Below are positions 1 through 6,972 of a DNA stretch of 16,332 bases, in pieces (the first letter of the stretch is position 1; the number at the start of each line of letters is the position of its first letter). Source of the DNA: Gammaproteobacteria bacterium. GTDB lineage: Bacteria; Pseudomonadota; Gammaproteobacteria; Chromatiales; Chromatiaceae. Location of the stretch: assembly GCA_019136395.1 (NCBI GenBank), contig JAGVUH010000335.1:1-16332 (forward strand), in the 5' to 3' direction. Below the pieces are notes generated by a model. The model searched no databases and had not been told where the DNA came from. It saw nothing but the letters and a program-made list of their open reading frames with translations. The translations under genes and the position numbers were made by a program.

Positions 1-1
1 G

Positions 2-55
2 TTGGGCCGCATCCCCAGGATCGCCATGGACGCGATGGTGCAGGGGGAGGGATGA
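2..55 (+). CDS. Possible C-terminal end of an unidentified protein (partial)
   Basis: The frame starting at base 2 is open from the window edge to a TGA at 53-55 and reads LGRIPRIAMDAMVQGEG. The composition is protein-like, but only 17 residues are visible and I recognise no family. It is followed at once by a 12-bp tandem repeat. It could equally be non-coding. Confidence 0.25.
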   Translation: MGRIPRIAMDAMVQGEG

Positions 56-113
56 GGCTGGGGGCGAGACTGGGGCGGAAGCTGGGAGCAAGACTGAGGG
101 CGAGGCTGGGGGG
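54..113. repeat. 12-bp tandem repeat, five imperfect copies
   Basis: Five consecutive 12-base units follow the pattern RARRCTGRGGGC: GAGGCTGGGGGC (54-65), GAGACTGGGGCG (66-77), GAAGCTGGGAGC (78-89), AAGACTGAGGGC (90-101) and GAGGCTGGGGGG (102-113). They begin on the stop codon of the possible upstream reading frame. A short plus-strand frame (ATG at 52, stop at 217-219) reads the units as (R/K)LGA-type tetrapeptides, but nothing else supports it as a gene. The rest of 114-226 is G-rich with no other feature I can name. Confidence 0.7.
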
Positions 114-226
114 TGCGGGAGCATGCCTGTCGCGAGGGCGGATGGGCCAGGTGGGTAGTTGGGGGGGGTGGAAGGGCCTGATAGGGAGTTGGGAGGTCGT
201 GGTGGTCGGTGTCCGGTGAAAAGTAA

Positions 227-249
227 AGGCCCGGAACCAGTCCGGGCCT
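227..249 (-). terminator. Rho-independent terminator of sodB
   Basis: A perfect 9-bp inverted repeat (AGGCCCGGA / TCCGGGCCT) with a 5-base loop lies 45 bases beyond the sodB stop. Read on the minus strand it is followed by TTACTTTTC, a U-rich tail. Outside the stem, AAAGTA and TACTTT can extend the pairing with a small bulge, so it may also work for transcripts arriving on the plus strand. Confidence 0.85.
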
Positions 250-294
250 AATACTTTAGTCAACCATCAGATCAATCAGACCAGATCACCGCGA

Positions 295-876
295 TCAGGC
301 GGCGAAATTGGCGGCCACGAAGTCCCAATTGACGATGTTCCACATGGTCTCCAGGTACTTGGGACGCAGATTACGATAATCGATGTAATAGGCGTGCTCC
401 CAGACGTCCAGGGTCAGCAGGGCCTGCTTGCCGGAGGTCATGGGCGTGCCGGCATTGGAGGTGTTGAAGATCTCCAGTGAGCCGTCGGCGTTCTTGACCA
501 GCCAGGTCCAGCCGGAACCGAAATTGGTGGCGCCGGCCTGGTTGAACTGCTTCTTGAACTCCTCGAAGGAGCCGAACTTGGCCTCGATGGCCGCCGCCAG
601 GGCGCCGGTGGGGGCGCCGCCGCCATTGGGGCTCAGGCAGTTCCAGTAGAAGGTGTGATTCCAGACCTGGGCGGCGTTGTTGAAGATGCCGCCGGAGGAC
701 TTCATGACGATGTCCTCCAGGCTCATGGACTCGAACTCGGTGCCCGGGATCAGGTTGTTCAGGTTGGTGACATAGGCCTGGTGATGCTTGCCGTAGTGGT
801 ACTCCAGGGTCTCCTTGGATAGAGTGGGGGCCAGGGCGTCCATGGCGTAGGGCAGGGCGGGGAGTGCGTGAGTCAT
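295..876 (-). CDS. sodB: Iron superoxide dismutase
   Basis: Encodes a 193-residue cytoplasmic enzyme that converts superoxide to oxygen and hydrogen peroxide. The length is normal for bacterial Fe-SOD. The four metal ligands are visible: His27 (EYHYGKHH), His74 (VWNHTFYW), Asp157 and His161 (DVWEHAYY). Gln70 in NNAAQVWNH is the active-site glutamine position used by Fe-type rather than Mn-type enzymes; the [14 protein letters not shown] segment also fits the Fe type. The frame stays open upstream to an ATG at 1002, but homology begins at [15 protein letters not shown], and this ATG (876) has a good ribosome binding site (CAGGAGA, 7 bases upstream), so I chose it. It has its own terminator and looks monocistronic. 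There is no signal peptide. Confidence 0.97.
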   Translation of the reverse strand: MTHALPALPYAMDALAPTLSKETLEYHYGKHHQAYVTNLNNLIPGTEFESMSLEDIVMKSSGGIFNNAAQVWNHTFYWNCLSPNGGGAPTGALAAAIEAKFGSFEEFKKQFNQAGATNFGSGWTWLVKNADGSLEIFNTSNAGTPMTSGKQALLTLDVWEHAYYIDYRNLRPKYLETMWNIVNWDFVAANFAA

Positions 877-922
877 GCGTTTGTCTCCTGATTTGATGGG
901 GGTCGAAGTGCGCCTGATTAGG

Positions 923-944
923 GCAAAAGTTTGAAATTTATTGC
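923..944. promoter_or_regulatory. AT-rich imperfect dyad upstream of sodB
   Basis: A 22-base AT-rich stretch with imperfect dyad symmetry (GCAAAAGTTTG / AAATTTATTGC, roughly 7 of 11 pairs matching) lies about 50 bases before the sodB start in otherwise GC-rich DNA. It may be part of the promoter or an operator for an iron or redox regulator. I could not fit a convincing -35/-10 pair or a known consensus. Confidence 0.25.
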
Positions 945-975
945 TCAGGACCCGGCGCAAGATGGGTTCGTCCAA

Positions 976-1000
976 GCCAAAGCTCAAGCGCGAGCTTGGC
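976..1000 (-). terminator. Hairpin after the PD-(D/E)XK gene, possible weak terminator
   Basis: GCCAAAGCTC and GAGCTTGGC pair over nine base pairs with one bulged A and a 6-base loop. It lies 36 bases past the stop of the minus-strand nuclease-fold gene and before sodB. No U-run follows in either direction, so termination is uncertain. Confidence 0.3.
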
Positions 1001-1036
1001 ATCTGGTTCAGGCTCCGGCTCCGGTACCGACTCGGA

Positions 1037-1711
1037 CTATGGCATTAACCTTCCGGTCTCCTGCCAGACCAAATCCTGGGAGTCGCTGAAGGTCTCGATC
1101 CCCAGCCGTTGGGCCACTGGCATGGCCCGCGGGTCGATCATGGGTGAGATCACGATCAGGCGATCGGCCTTACGCTGATGCCGTTCCTCATAGAAACGTG
1201 CCTTGCGCTCGAAGCTGTACATGCCGGCCTTGTCGATGGACGACTTGAGTTCGCAGATCAGAAGCAAGCCGTTCTTGATGATGATGTCTAGCTCAATCTG
1301 ATCGGGTCTACCAAAGACCAGGCCCTGGTCGTCGTACTCGCTGATATTGAGTACCTCAACGCCAAAGTGCTTCTCCAGGATGCCGGCCAAGGCGTTGCGG
1401 AAGGCGCTTTCCGACTTCAGCCCCCAACGCGCGCCCAGGCCACCAATGCTGCGGTCCAGCTTGTCATTCTGGGCCATGATCTCTTCATGCAGCCGCTGCA
1501 GTTCCGCCTGGTTTGCCTCCCATTTGCTATGTTGCTCCTCACGGTCACTACGTAACTCATTGAGGATGGCATAGAAGCGGTCGTCGGTCTCTGCGCGAGG
1601 GGCGAACTCTGGTCGCATCAGATCCAGCAGGTAGGCACGAAACTCCGGATCGGTTCTGACAAATCCTGGCAATTCCCGCCGGATAGCTTCTTTCAAGGTT
1701 TCAGTATTCAT
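1037..1711 (-). CDS. PD-(D/E)XK nuclease-fold protein, DUF3782-like
   Basis: Encodes 224 residues. The N-terminal half (about 1-90) is highly charged and helical; residues 55-88 look like a coiled coil ([24 protein letters not shown]). The C-terminal half carries a restriction-endonuclease-like core: Glu101 in a helix ([10 protein letters not shown]), then Asp142 ([10 protein letters not shown]), then Glu154-x-Lys156 (LLICELKSS), the D...ExK signature. The layout matches small proteins annotated as DUF3782 or 'PD-(D/E)XK nuclease family', many of which occur as scattered copies in cyanobacteria and sulfur bacteria. Catalytic activity and biological role are not established; there is no methylase or other restriction partner here. 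The start at 1711 has an AAGGATC ribosome binding site. The gene points the same way as sodB but is separated from it by 160 bases, and it diverges from the oxygenase gene. Confidence 0.8.
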   Translation of the reverse strand: MNTETLKEAIRRELPGFVRTDPEFRAYLLDLMRPEFAPRAETDDRFYAILNELRSDREEQHSKWEANQAELQRLHEEIMAQNDKLDRSIGGLGARWGLKSESAFRNALAGILEKHFGVEVLNISEYDDQGLVFGRPDQIELDIIIKNGLLLICELKSSIDKAGMYSFERKARFYEERHQRKADRLIVISPMIDPRAMPVAQRLGIETFSDSQDLVWQETGRLMP

Positions 1712-1725
1712 CGTTGATCCTTGCC

Positions 1726-1749
1726 TCTGATTCTGATCCTGATCCTCAG
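1726..1749. repeat. Hexamer repeat upstream of the PD-(D/E)XK gene
   Basis: Three near-identical hexamers and a degenerate fourth (TCTGAT, TCTGAT, CCTGAT, CCTCAG) lie directly upstream of the ribosome binding site of the minus-strand gene starting at 1711. A similar hexamer run (GGCTCC, GGCTCC, GGTACC, GACTCG) lies at 1011-1034 just past its stop. The rest of 1750-1897 holds no gene; a loose inverted repeat CCACCCG/CGGGTGG is at 1844-1850 and 1869-1875. Confidence 0.5.
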
Positions 1750-1897
1750 TCTATCCCAATTACCTCGCTGCATGAATGAGCCCTCGAGGTGGATCGCCCC
1801 AAAGGGAAGTCCATCATCCGCCAGGAAAGTCCGTTCCGCCCGTCCACCCGCTGCGTAGCTCCCACGGTCGGGTGGCGCCATCGGGAACGGGGAAAGC

Positions 1898-1922
1898 AGT
1901 GAGGTCCGGTGCGGACATCACT
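1898..1922 (+). other. Strong hairpin before the oxygenase gene
   Basis: AGTGA-g-GTCCG, a GTG loop, then CGGAC-a-TCACT: ten base pairs with one G/A mismatch and a 3-base loop. It lies five bases before a possible TTG start (1928) and 92 bases before the preferred ATG (2015). No U-run follows, so it is more likely a leader-RNA structure or protein site than a terminator. If it folds in the mRNA it would hinder starting at 1928, which favours the downstream start. Confidence 0.45.
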
Positions 1923-2014
1923 CAAGTTTGACGCAGCTTCCCCCGGCGATTGAAAGTATGGGGTATGCGTTCAGCCCCCTCTCTCCCCAACCATCCCTGG
2001 CTTCAACCACGATT

Positions 2015-4270
2015 ATGACCGACTTTCCCCAAGCCTTCGCCGGCGTCCTGGCCAGCGTACAACGCCCCGGCGGTTTTCATGTCGCCGGTTCCTTCGACAT
2101 CCACCCGCCGCGGCTGGAGGTCGAGGGAGTCGGGCCCATCGCCCTGCCCCTGCTACCCGCTCAGGCCGAGGCCCTGGTGGCCGGTGCCGATCAGGCGCCC
2201 TATGGCCGGGGCAGCGAGACCCTGGTCGATACCAGCGTGCGCCGCACCTGGCAGGTGGATGCCGCCAAGGTGAAGCTGACCGGCCGGAAATGGGCGGATG
2301 ACCTGGCTGGGGTGGTCGAACGGGTGCGGGTGGGCCTGGCGGTGGCGGGGGCCATCGAGGCCCAGCTCTACAAGGTGCTGATCTACGATACCGGCAGCTT
2401 TTTCGTCCCCCATCGCGATACCGAAAAGGCGCCGGGCATGTTCGCCACCCTGGTGGTGGTCTTGCCTTGTGACTATAGCGGCGGGGAGCTGATCATCCGC
2501 CACCGCGGTGAGGAGGTGCGGGTCGATCTGCACCGGGACGAGCCCTCCGAGGCGGCCTTCGCCGCCTTCTACGCCGACTGCCTGCACGAGGTGCTGCCCA
2601 TCGCCTCCGGGTACCGGCTGGCGCTGATCTACAATCTGATTCGCGTCGGCGAGGGCCCGTTGCCCCGTGTCCCGGATTATGGCGCGCAACAGGCGGACCT
2701 GGTCCGCCTGCTGACCGACTGGGACCGCGCCGGCGCCGCGCCCGACAAGCTGGTCTATCCCCTGGAGCACGCCTATACCGAGGCCGAGATCGGCTTCGCG
2801 GCCCTCAAGGGCAAGGATGCGGCGGCGGCTCAGGTGCTGATCCCAGCAGCCAAGGCGGCGGATTGCGACCTATATCTGGCCCTGCTCAGCGTCTCCGAGA
2901 CCGGCTGGGCCGAGTACACCGGCGGCGGTCGCTGGCGCGATCCGGAGATGGAGATCGGTGAGGTCACCGACAGCACCTGGACTCTCCATGACTGGCGGCT
3001 GCCCGATGGCGGCCAGAGCGGCATGGCCGAGTTGCCTTTTGTCGAGGAGGAGCTCTCCCCGGCCGAGGCCCTGGACGATCTGGAGAATGCCGAGGTGGAA
3101 TTTTCCGAGGCCACGGGCAACGAAGGGGCCTCCTTCGAGCGGTTCTACCAGCGTGCCGCCTTCGTCCTCTGGCCGGTGGCCCGGCGGGGCGCCGTCCTGG
3201 CCGCCGGCGGCCTGGGGGTCAGCCTCCCGGCGCTGCACGACCTGGTCCAGCGCTGGGAGGCGGCCGGCGCCCAAGCCGGTGACGCCGGTTGGCGGGAGGC
3301 CCAGCGTCTGGCTAGCGCCATCCGTGCCCAGTGGCCCAAGGACTCCTGGCGGGGTCATCAGGCCAGTAGCGGGAGGCAGTCGGCGGACCTGCTCGACTCC
3401 TTGCTGCGGCTGGGTGATGTGGAGGGCGCTGCCGAGTTCACCACCGAGCGCGTGGCGGGTGGCGCCTATGGGGAGGGGGACAACCCAGCCCTGATCACCC
3501 TCTTCCGTCGTCTCGCCCCCGAGCAGGCGGCCGGGCTGATCGGCCAGATCATCGGCGCCCATGCCGTCCGGCGAGCGGGGGCCTGCGCCAATCTGCTCGC
3601 CCGCTGCCTGGCCGAGGGCCCAACCGCCTTGCGCCCGCACTTGCGGGCCCCGGCCGCGCTCTTGCTGGAGGGTCTCCCTGATGGTCGAACCGCCAGTCTG
3701 ACCACGTCTTACGACTATACCAAGGTTCCTGAGCCGCTGACGCCCACCCAGCTTGCCGAGCTCATCACCGTCCTGGGGGTTATCGATGCCGACCTGGCCG
3801 ATCAGGCGGTGGCGCGCCTCCTGGCTCTGCCCGCCCTGTACGACCTGGACCGCTTACTGGTCCCGGCGGCCGTGCTGCTCAATGCCAACGGCGGGGAGGC
3901 TGAATCCCCTGCGGTCAAGGTCTTGCGTGCGGCGGCGCTGGCGCACCTTGAGGCGCGCATCGCCCTACCCCTTGAACCGCCGCCGGACTGGTCTCGAACC
4001 AGTTCCATCGCCTGTACCTGCGCCCACTGCCGCGCCTTGAGCCGTTTCCTGGTGGCCCCGGACCAGCCGGTGTGGCAGTTCAAGGCCAATGAGGTGGACC
4101 GCCAGCATGTCGCCCATTCCATTCAGCGTGCTCAATGTGACCTGGACCTGACGACCAACAAGCGCGGCCGGCCCTACACCCTCGTCTGCACCAAAAACCA
4201 GGCCAGCTTTCAACGCCGGGTCCTTCAGCGGGAGCAGGACCTCAGCCGGCGCGAGCAACTGGCACGCTGA
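2015..4270 (+). CDS. Large 2OG-Fe(II) oxygenase (prolyl-4-hydroxylase-like)
   Basis: Encodes 751 residues from the ATG at 2015 (MTDFPQAF). TTG at 1928 and ATG at 1958 are in-frame alternatives, and none of the three has a clear ribosome binding site. The N-terminal part contains a double-stranded beta-helix dioxygenase domain, about residues 95-210. It shows the iron triad His133-x-Asp135 (FFVPHRDTEK) and His191 (CLHEVLPI), and Arg201 (SGYRLALIY) for 2-oxoglutarate. Such enzymes couple decarboxylation of 2-oxoglutarate to hydroxylation; the substrate here cannot be told. Residues about 240-650 are long, helix-rich and unassigned. The C-terminus has a cysteine cluster, Cys667-x-Cys669-xx-Cys672 (CTCAHC), then His698, His701, Cys708 and Cys725, followed by a basic segment (KRGRPYTLVCTKNQ), possibly a metal or nucleic-acid-binding tail. 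The asnO-type gene follows after 28 bases, probably in the same transcript. I know similar long proteins only as 'hypothetical' or '2OG-Fe(II) oxygenase'. Confidence 0.85.
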   Translation: MTDFPQAFAGVLASVQRPGGFHVAGSFDIHPPRLEVEGVGPIALPLLPAQAEALVAGADQAPYGRGSETLVDTSVRRTWQVDAAKVKLTGRKWADDLAGVVERVRVGLAVAGAIEAQLYKVLIYDTGSFFVPHRDTEKAPGMFATLVVVLPCDYSGGELIIRHRGEEVRVDLHRDEPSEAAFAAFYADCLHEVLPIASGYRLALIYNLIRVGEGPLPRVPDYGAQQADLVRLLTDWDRAGAAPDKLVYPLEHAYTEAEIGFAALKGKDAAAAQVLIPAAKAADCDLYLALLSVSETGWAEYTGGGRWRDPEMEIGEVTDSTWTLHDWRLPDGGQSGMAELPFVEEELSPAEALDDLENAEVEFSEATGNEGASFERFYQRAAFVLWPVARRGAVLAAGGLGVSLPALHDLVQRWEAAGAQAGDAGWREAQRLASAIRAQWPKDSWRGHQASSGRQSADLLDSLLRLGDVEGAAEFTTERVAGGAYGEGDNPALITLFRRLAPEQAAGLIGQIIGAHAVRRAGACANLLARCLAEGPTALRPHLRAPAALLLEGLPDGRTASLTTSYDYTKVPEPLTPTQLAELITVLGVIDADLADQAVARLLALPALYDLDRLLVPAAVLLNANGGEAESPAVKVLRAAALAHLEARIALPLEPPPDWSRTSSIACTCAHCRALSRFLVAPDQPVWQFKANEVDRQHVAHSIQRAQCDLDLTTNKRGRPYTLVCTKNQASFQRRVLQREQDLSRREQLAR

Positions 4271-4298
4271 AGAACTATTGTCCGGGAGGCAGTAATTC

Positions 4299-6218
4299 AT
4301 GTGCGGTATCTGCGGAGAGTTGCGCTTCGACGGCGCCCCGGCGGAACTGGGGGCGGTCGAGCGGATGATGGACCAGATCCGGCGACGCGGTCCGGATCAT
4401 GGCGGAAGCTGGAGCGACGGCAGCCTAGGTTTCGGCCACCGGCGGCTGAGCATCATCGACCTGTCCATCCGCGCCAACCAGCCGATGGTGGACCCGGACC
4501 TGGGCCTGGCCCTGGTCTTCAACGGCGCCATCTACAACTACCGTGAACTGCGCCAGGAACTCGCGGCCAAGGGTTACCGCTTCTTCTCCACCGGCGACAC
4601 CGAGGTCATCCTCAAGGCCTGGCACGCCTGGGGCGAGGGCTGCGTCGAGCGGCTGCATGGCATGTTCGCCTTCGGCCTCTGGGATATGAACCGGCGCGTC
4701 CTCTTTCTGGCCCGCGACCACTTTGGCGTCAAGCCCCTCTATTGGACCCGCGACCACCGGCGCCTGCGTTTCGCCTCCAGCACCCAGGCCCTGCTGGCGG
4801 CGGGCGGGGTGGATACCGCCATCGACCCCGCCGCCCTCCATCACCTCTTCAGCCTCCATGCCGTGGTGCCGGCGCCGCGCACCATCCTCGCCGGGGTGCG
4901 CAAACTGGCCCCGGCCCATTGGCTGCGCATCGAGGCCGACGGCACCACCACCGAGCGCCAATATTGGAGCCTGGCCGGCATCCGCCCGGACACAAGCCTT
5001 AGTCCCGGTGACTGGGTGGAGGCCATCGGCGCCGCCCTGCGGGAAGCGGTACGCAAGCGCGAGGAGGTGGCGGACGTGCCCGTGGGGGTGCTGCTCTCCG
5101 GTGGCCTGGACTCCAGCCTGCTGGTGGCCCTGCTGGCGGAGCTGGGCCAGCGCGAGATCCGCACCTTCTCGGTGGGTTTCGAGGACACCCCGGAGGAGGC
5201 CGGCAGCGAGTTCGAGTATTCGGACCAAGTGGTGGCCCGCTATGGCACCCGGCACAGCCGGTTCCACGTCCCCAACAGCGAGGTCCTGCGCCGCCTGCCG
5301 GAGGCGGTGGATGCCATGACCGAGCCTATGTTCGGCCAGGACGCCGTGGCCTTCTATCTGCTTGGCGAGCAGGTGTCCCGGGAGATCAAGGTGGTCCAGT
5401 CCGGCCAAGGGGCGGACGAGGTCTTTGGTGGCTACTTCTGGTACCCGCAATTGGCGGCGGCGGAGGGTGCTGCCGGTCAGCGGGTAGGGCAGGGCGATTG
5501 GGGGACCCATCTCGACAAGTCAGGACACACCAGCGTTTCGCTAGAGGGCGGAAGCCGGGCCGCATCTAATTACACGGCGACTGAGGTAGGCAAGGACGCC
5601 TGGCTGACCACCTTCAGCCGCCACTATTTCGACCGCGACCATGACGAGTATCTGCGCCTCGTCACCCCGGCCTTCGCCGGCCCGGACCACACCGGCCTGC
5701 TGGTCGCCGACCTCCTCGACCGGACCGGCGCCAGGGAACTGGTGGATGCCGTGCTGCGCCTGGATGTCAGCACCCTCATCGTCGACGACCCCGTCAAGCG
5801 GGTGGACAACATGACCATGGCCTGGGGCCTGGAGGCGCGCGTGCCCTTCCTCGACCACCAACTGGTGGAGTTGGCCACCCGCTGCCCGGCGGCGATCCGG
5901 CTACGCGAAGGGGGCAAGTACCCCCTCAAGGCCCTGGCCCGGGGCCTGCTGCCAGATGCCGTCATCGACCGGCCCAAGGGTTACTTCCCCATGCCGGCGC
6001 TCAAGTACGTGCGTGGTGAATTCCTGACCCTGATGCGCGACCTGGTGAACTCCCAGGCCTGCCGGGAGCGGGGCATTTACCAGCGGGACTACGTCAACCG
6101 GCTCCTCGCCGCTCCCGACATGCACCATACCCGCATCCGCGGCAACAAGCTCTGGCACCTGGCCTTGCTGGAGCTGTGGCTCCAACGCAATCTGCCGGGC
6201 GGGTACGCGGTGGGATGA
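4299..6218 (+). CDS. asnO: N-acetylglutaminylglutamine amidotransferase (asparagine-synthase family)
   Basis: Encodes 639 residues. The family amidates the C-terminal glutamine of N-acetylglutaminylglutamine to give NAGGN, a dipeptide osmoprotectant. The N-terminal half is a class II glutaminase domain: catalytic Cys2 (MCGICGE), RGPD (30-33), NGAIYNYREL (76-85) and GDTEV (99-103). The C-terminal half is the ATP-dependent amide synthase: PP-loop SGGLDSS (267-273), GADEVFGGY (371-379), DDPVKRVDNMTMAWGLEARV (496-515) and RPKGYFPMPALKYVRG (558-573). The last two blocks resemble the NAGGN-type subgroup more than AsnB. The ribosome binding site GGGAGG fixes the start. The usual partner ngg (the ligase/acetyltransferase) is not beside it. 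The protein is about 45-50 residues longer than typical members; the excess sits at about 389-432, a polar stretch between GYFWYPQL and HYFDRDH. Asparagine synthetase or another AsnB-like enzyme remains possible. Confidence 0.85.
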   Translation: MCGICGELRFDGAPAELGAVERMMDQIRRRGPDHGGSWSDGSLGFGHRRLSIIDLSIRANQPMVDPDLGLALVFNGAIYNYRELRQELAAKGYRFFSTGDTEVILKAWHAWGEGCVERLHGMFAFGLWDMNRRVLFLARDHFGVKPLYWTRDHRRLRFASSTQALLAAGGVDTAIDPAALHHLFSLHAVVPAPRTILAGVRKLAPAHWLRIEADGTTTERQYWSLAGIRPDTSLSPGDWVEAIGAALREAVRKREEVADVPVGVLLSGGLDSSLLVALLAELGQREIRTFSVGFEDTPEEAGSEFEYSDQVVARYGTRHSRFHVPNSEVLRRLPEAVDAMTEPMFGQDAVAFYLLGEQVSREIKVVQSGQGADEVFGGYFWYPQLAAAEGAAGQRVGQGDWGTHLDKSGHTSVSLEGGSRAASNYTATEVGKDAWLTTFSRHYFDRDHDEYLRLVTPAFAGPDHTGLLVADLLDRTGARELVDAVLRLDVSTLIVDDPVKRVDNMTMAWGLEARVPFLDHQLVELATRCPAAIRLREGGKYPLKALARGLLPDAVIDRPKGYFPMPALKYVRGEFLTLMRDLVNSQACRERGIYQRDYVNRLLAAPDMHHTRIRGNKLWHLALLELWLQRNLPGGYAVG

Positions 6219-6279
6219 CCGCCGCGGATCAATCGCCTATTCTTCCCCCGGCCCCTTAACCGCTCTGATGAGATCCCCC

Positions 6280-6795
6280 ATGTCCGATAGCACCAAGCCC
6301 CGCATCCTGATCGTGGACGACAGGGCGGACAGCATCCAGATCATGGCCCGGGGCTTGGCCCCGGAGTTCGCCGCAGAGTTTGCCCTCTCCGGTAGACAGG
6401 CCCTGGCCAAACTGGCCACGGGCGACCTGCCAGACCTGATCCTCCTCGACGTGGTGATGCCCGACATGGACGGCTACGAGGTGTGCCGCCAGCTCAAGGC
6501 CGAACCCCGCACCCGCGACATCCCGGTCATTCTGATCACCGCCAGCAACGACCTCGAGGATGAAATGAGCGCCATGCTGGCCCTGGTGGCGGACGCAACG
6601 GACTTCATCCACAAGCCGGTCAATCCACAGGTGCTGCGTCAGCGTGTGCGCACCCAAGTACTGTTGCGGGAACGCGAGCGGGAGCTGGTCAGGCTCCAGG
6701 TCGAAATCAACCAGCTCCGTGCCCAACTGGCCGCGGCCAGGGCGAACCCGGTTGCTCCCGACGCCAGTAGCCCGCTCGCTCAGTCCCCCGCTTAG
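6280..6795 (+). CDS. Single-domain response regulator with C-terminal coiled coil
   Basis: Encodes 171 residues. Residues 6-125 form a CheY-like receiver: acidic pair Asp13-Asp14 (LIVDD), phosphoacceptor Asp57 (LILLDVVMPDMDG), Thr87 (LITAS) and Lys112 (IHKPVN). Residues about 125-153 are a charged helix (LLRERERELVRLQVEINQLRAQL) likely to form a coiled coil, and the tail is Ala/Pro-rich. There is no DNA-binding or enzymatic output, so it probably acts by protein contact or as a phosphate relay for the hybrid kinases downstream. ATG 6280 is preferred over ATG 6268 because the protein family begins with the short run before RILIVDD and a weak GATGAGA lies before it. It follows asnO by about 60 bases. 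The gap after it (6796-6972) has short inverted repeats but no clear terminator. Confidence 0.9.
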   Translation: MSDSTKPRILIVDDRADSIQIMARGLAPEFAAEFALSGRQALAKLATGDLPDLILLDVVMPDMDGYEVCRQLKAEPRTRDIPVILITASNDLEDEMSAMLALVADATDFIHKPVNPQVLRQRVRTQVLLRERERELVRLQVEINQLRAQLAAARANPVAPDASSPLAQSPA

Positions 6796-6972
6796 CTTCC
6801 CACTCGGAGGCTGTGATGGATTCTCCGGTGTGGAATCCTGAGAACTTCAATTACAACGAAATACTGAGTCTGCGGCGGTTGTGACGCGGTCTTTTTTTAC
6901 AACCTCTTAACCGTCCGCCCTGCCTTTCTCTCAGTCACCCCTCAATCGCCAGGGGAGGCCTGAATCACCGCC

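Noticed and set aside
52..219. Short plus-strand frame of 55 codons running through the 12-bp repeat
   Set aside because: Low-complexity product, no homology I recognise, and the start overlaps a possible stop codon in repetitive DNA.
877..1002. Upstream extension of sodB to ATG 1002
   Set aside because: The added 42 residues are unlike any SOD N-terminus, and a good ribosome binding site sits before ATG 876.
4425..5510. Long minus-strand open frame opposite the amidotransferase, and similar long frames opposite the kinases (for example 12203-14410)
   Set aside because: These are antisense frames of GC-rich genes; their products are Gly/Gln/His-rich without domains, while the plus strand has clear conserved motifs.
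5501..5600. Insertion sequence or intein in the amidotransferase
   Set aside because: The stretch is far too short for an intein, and I found no inverted ends or target duplication.
6818..6904. Terminator after the response regulator
   Set aside because: GGATTC/GAATCC (6818-6838) has no T-run near it, and the T7 run at 6892-6898 lies in the loop of GGTTGT/ACAACC rather than after a GC stem.
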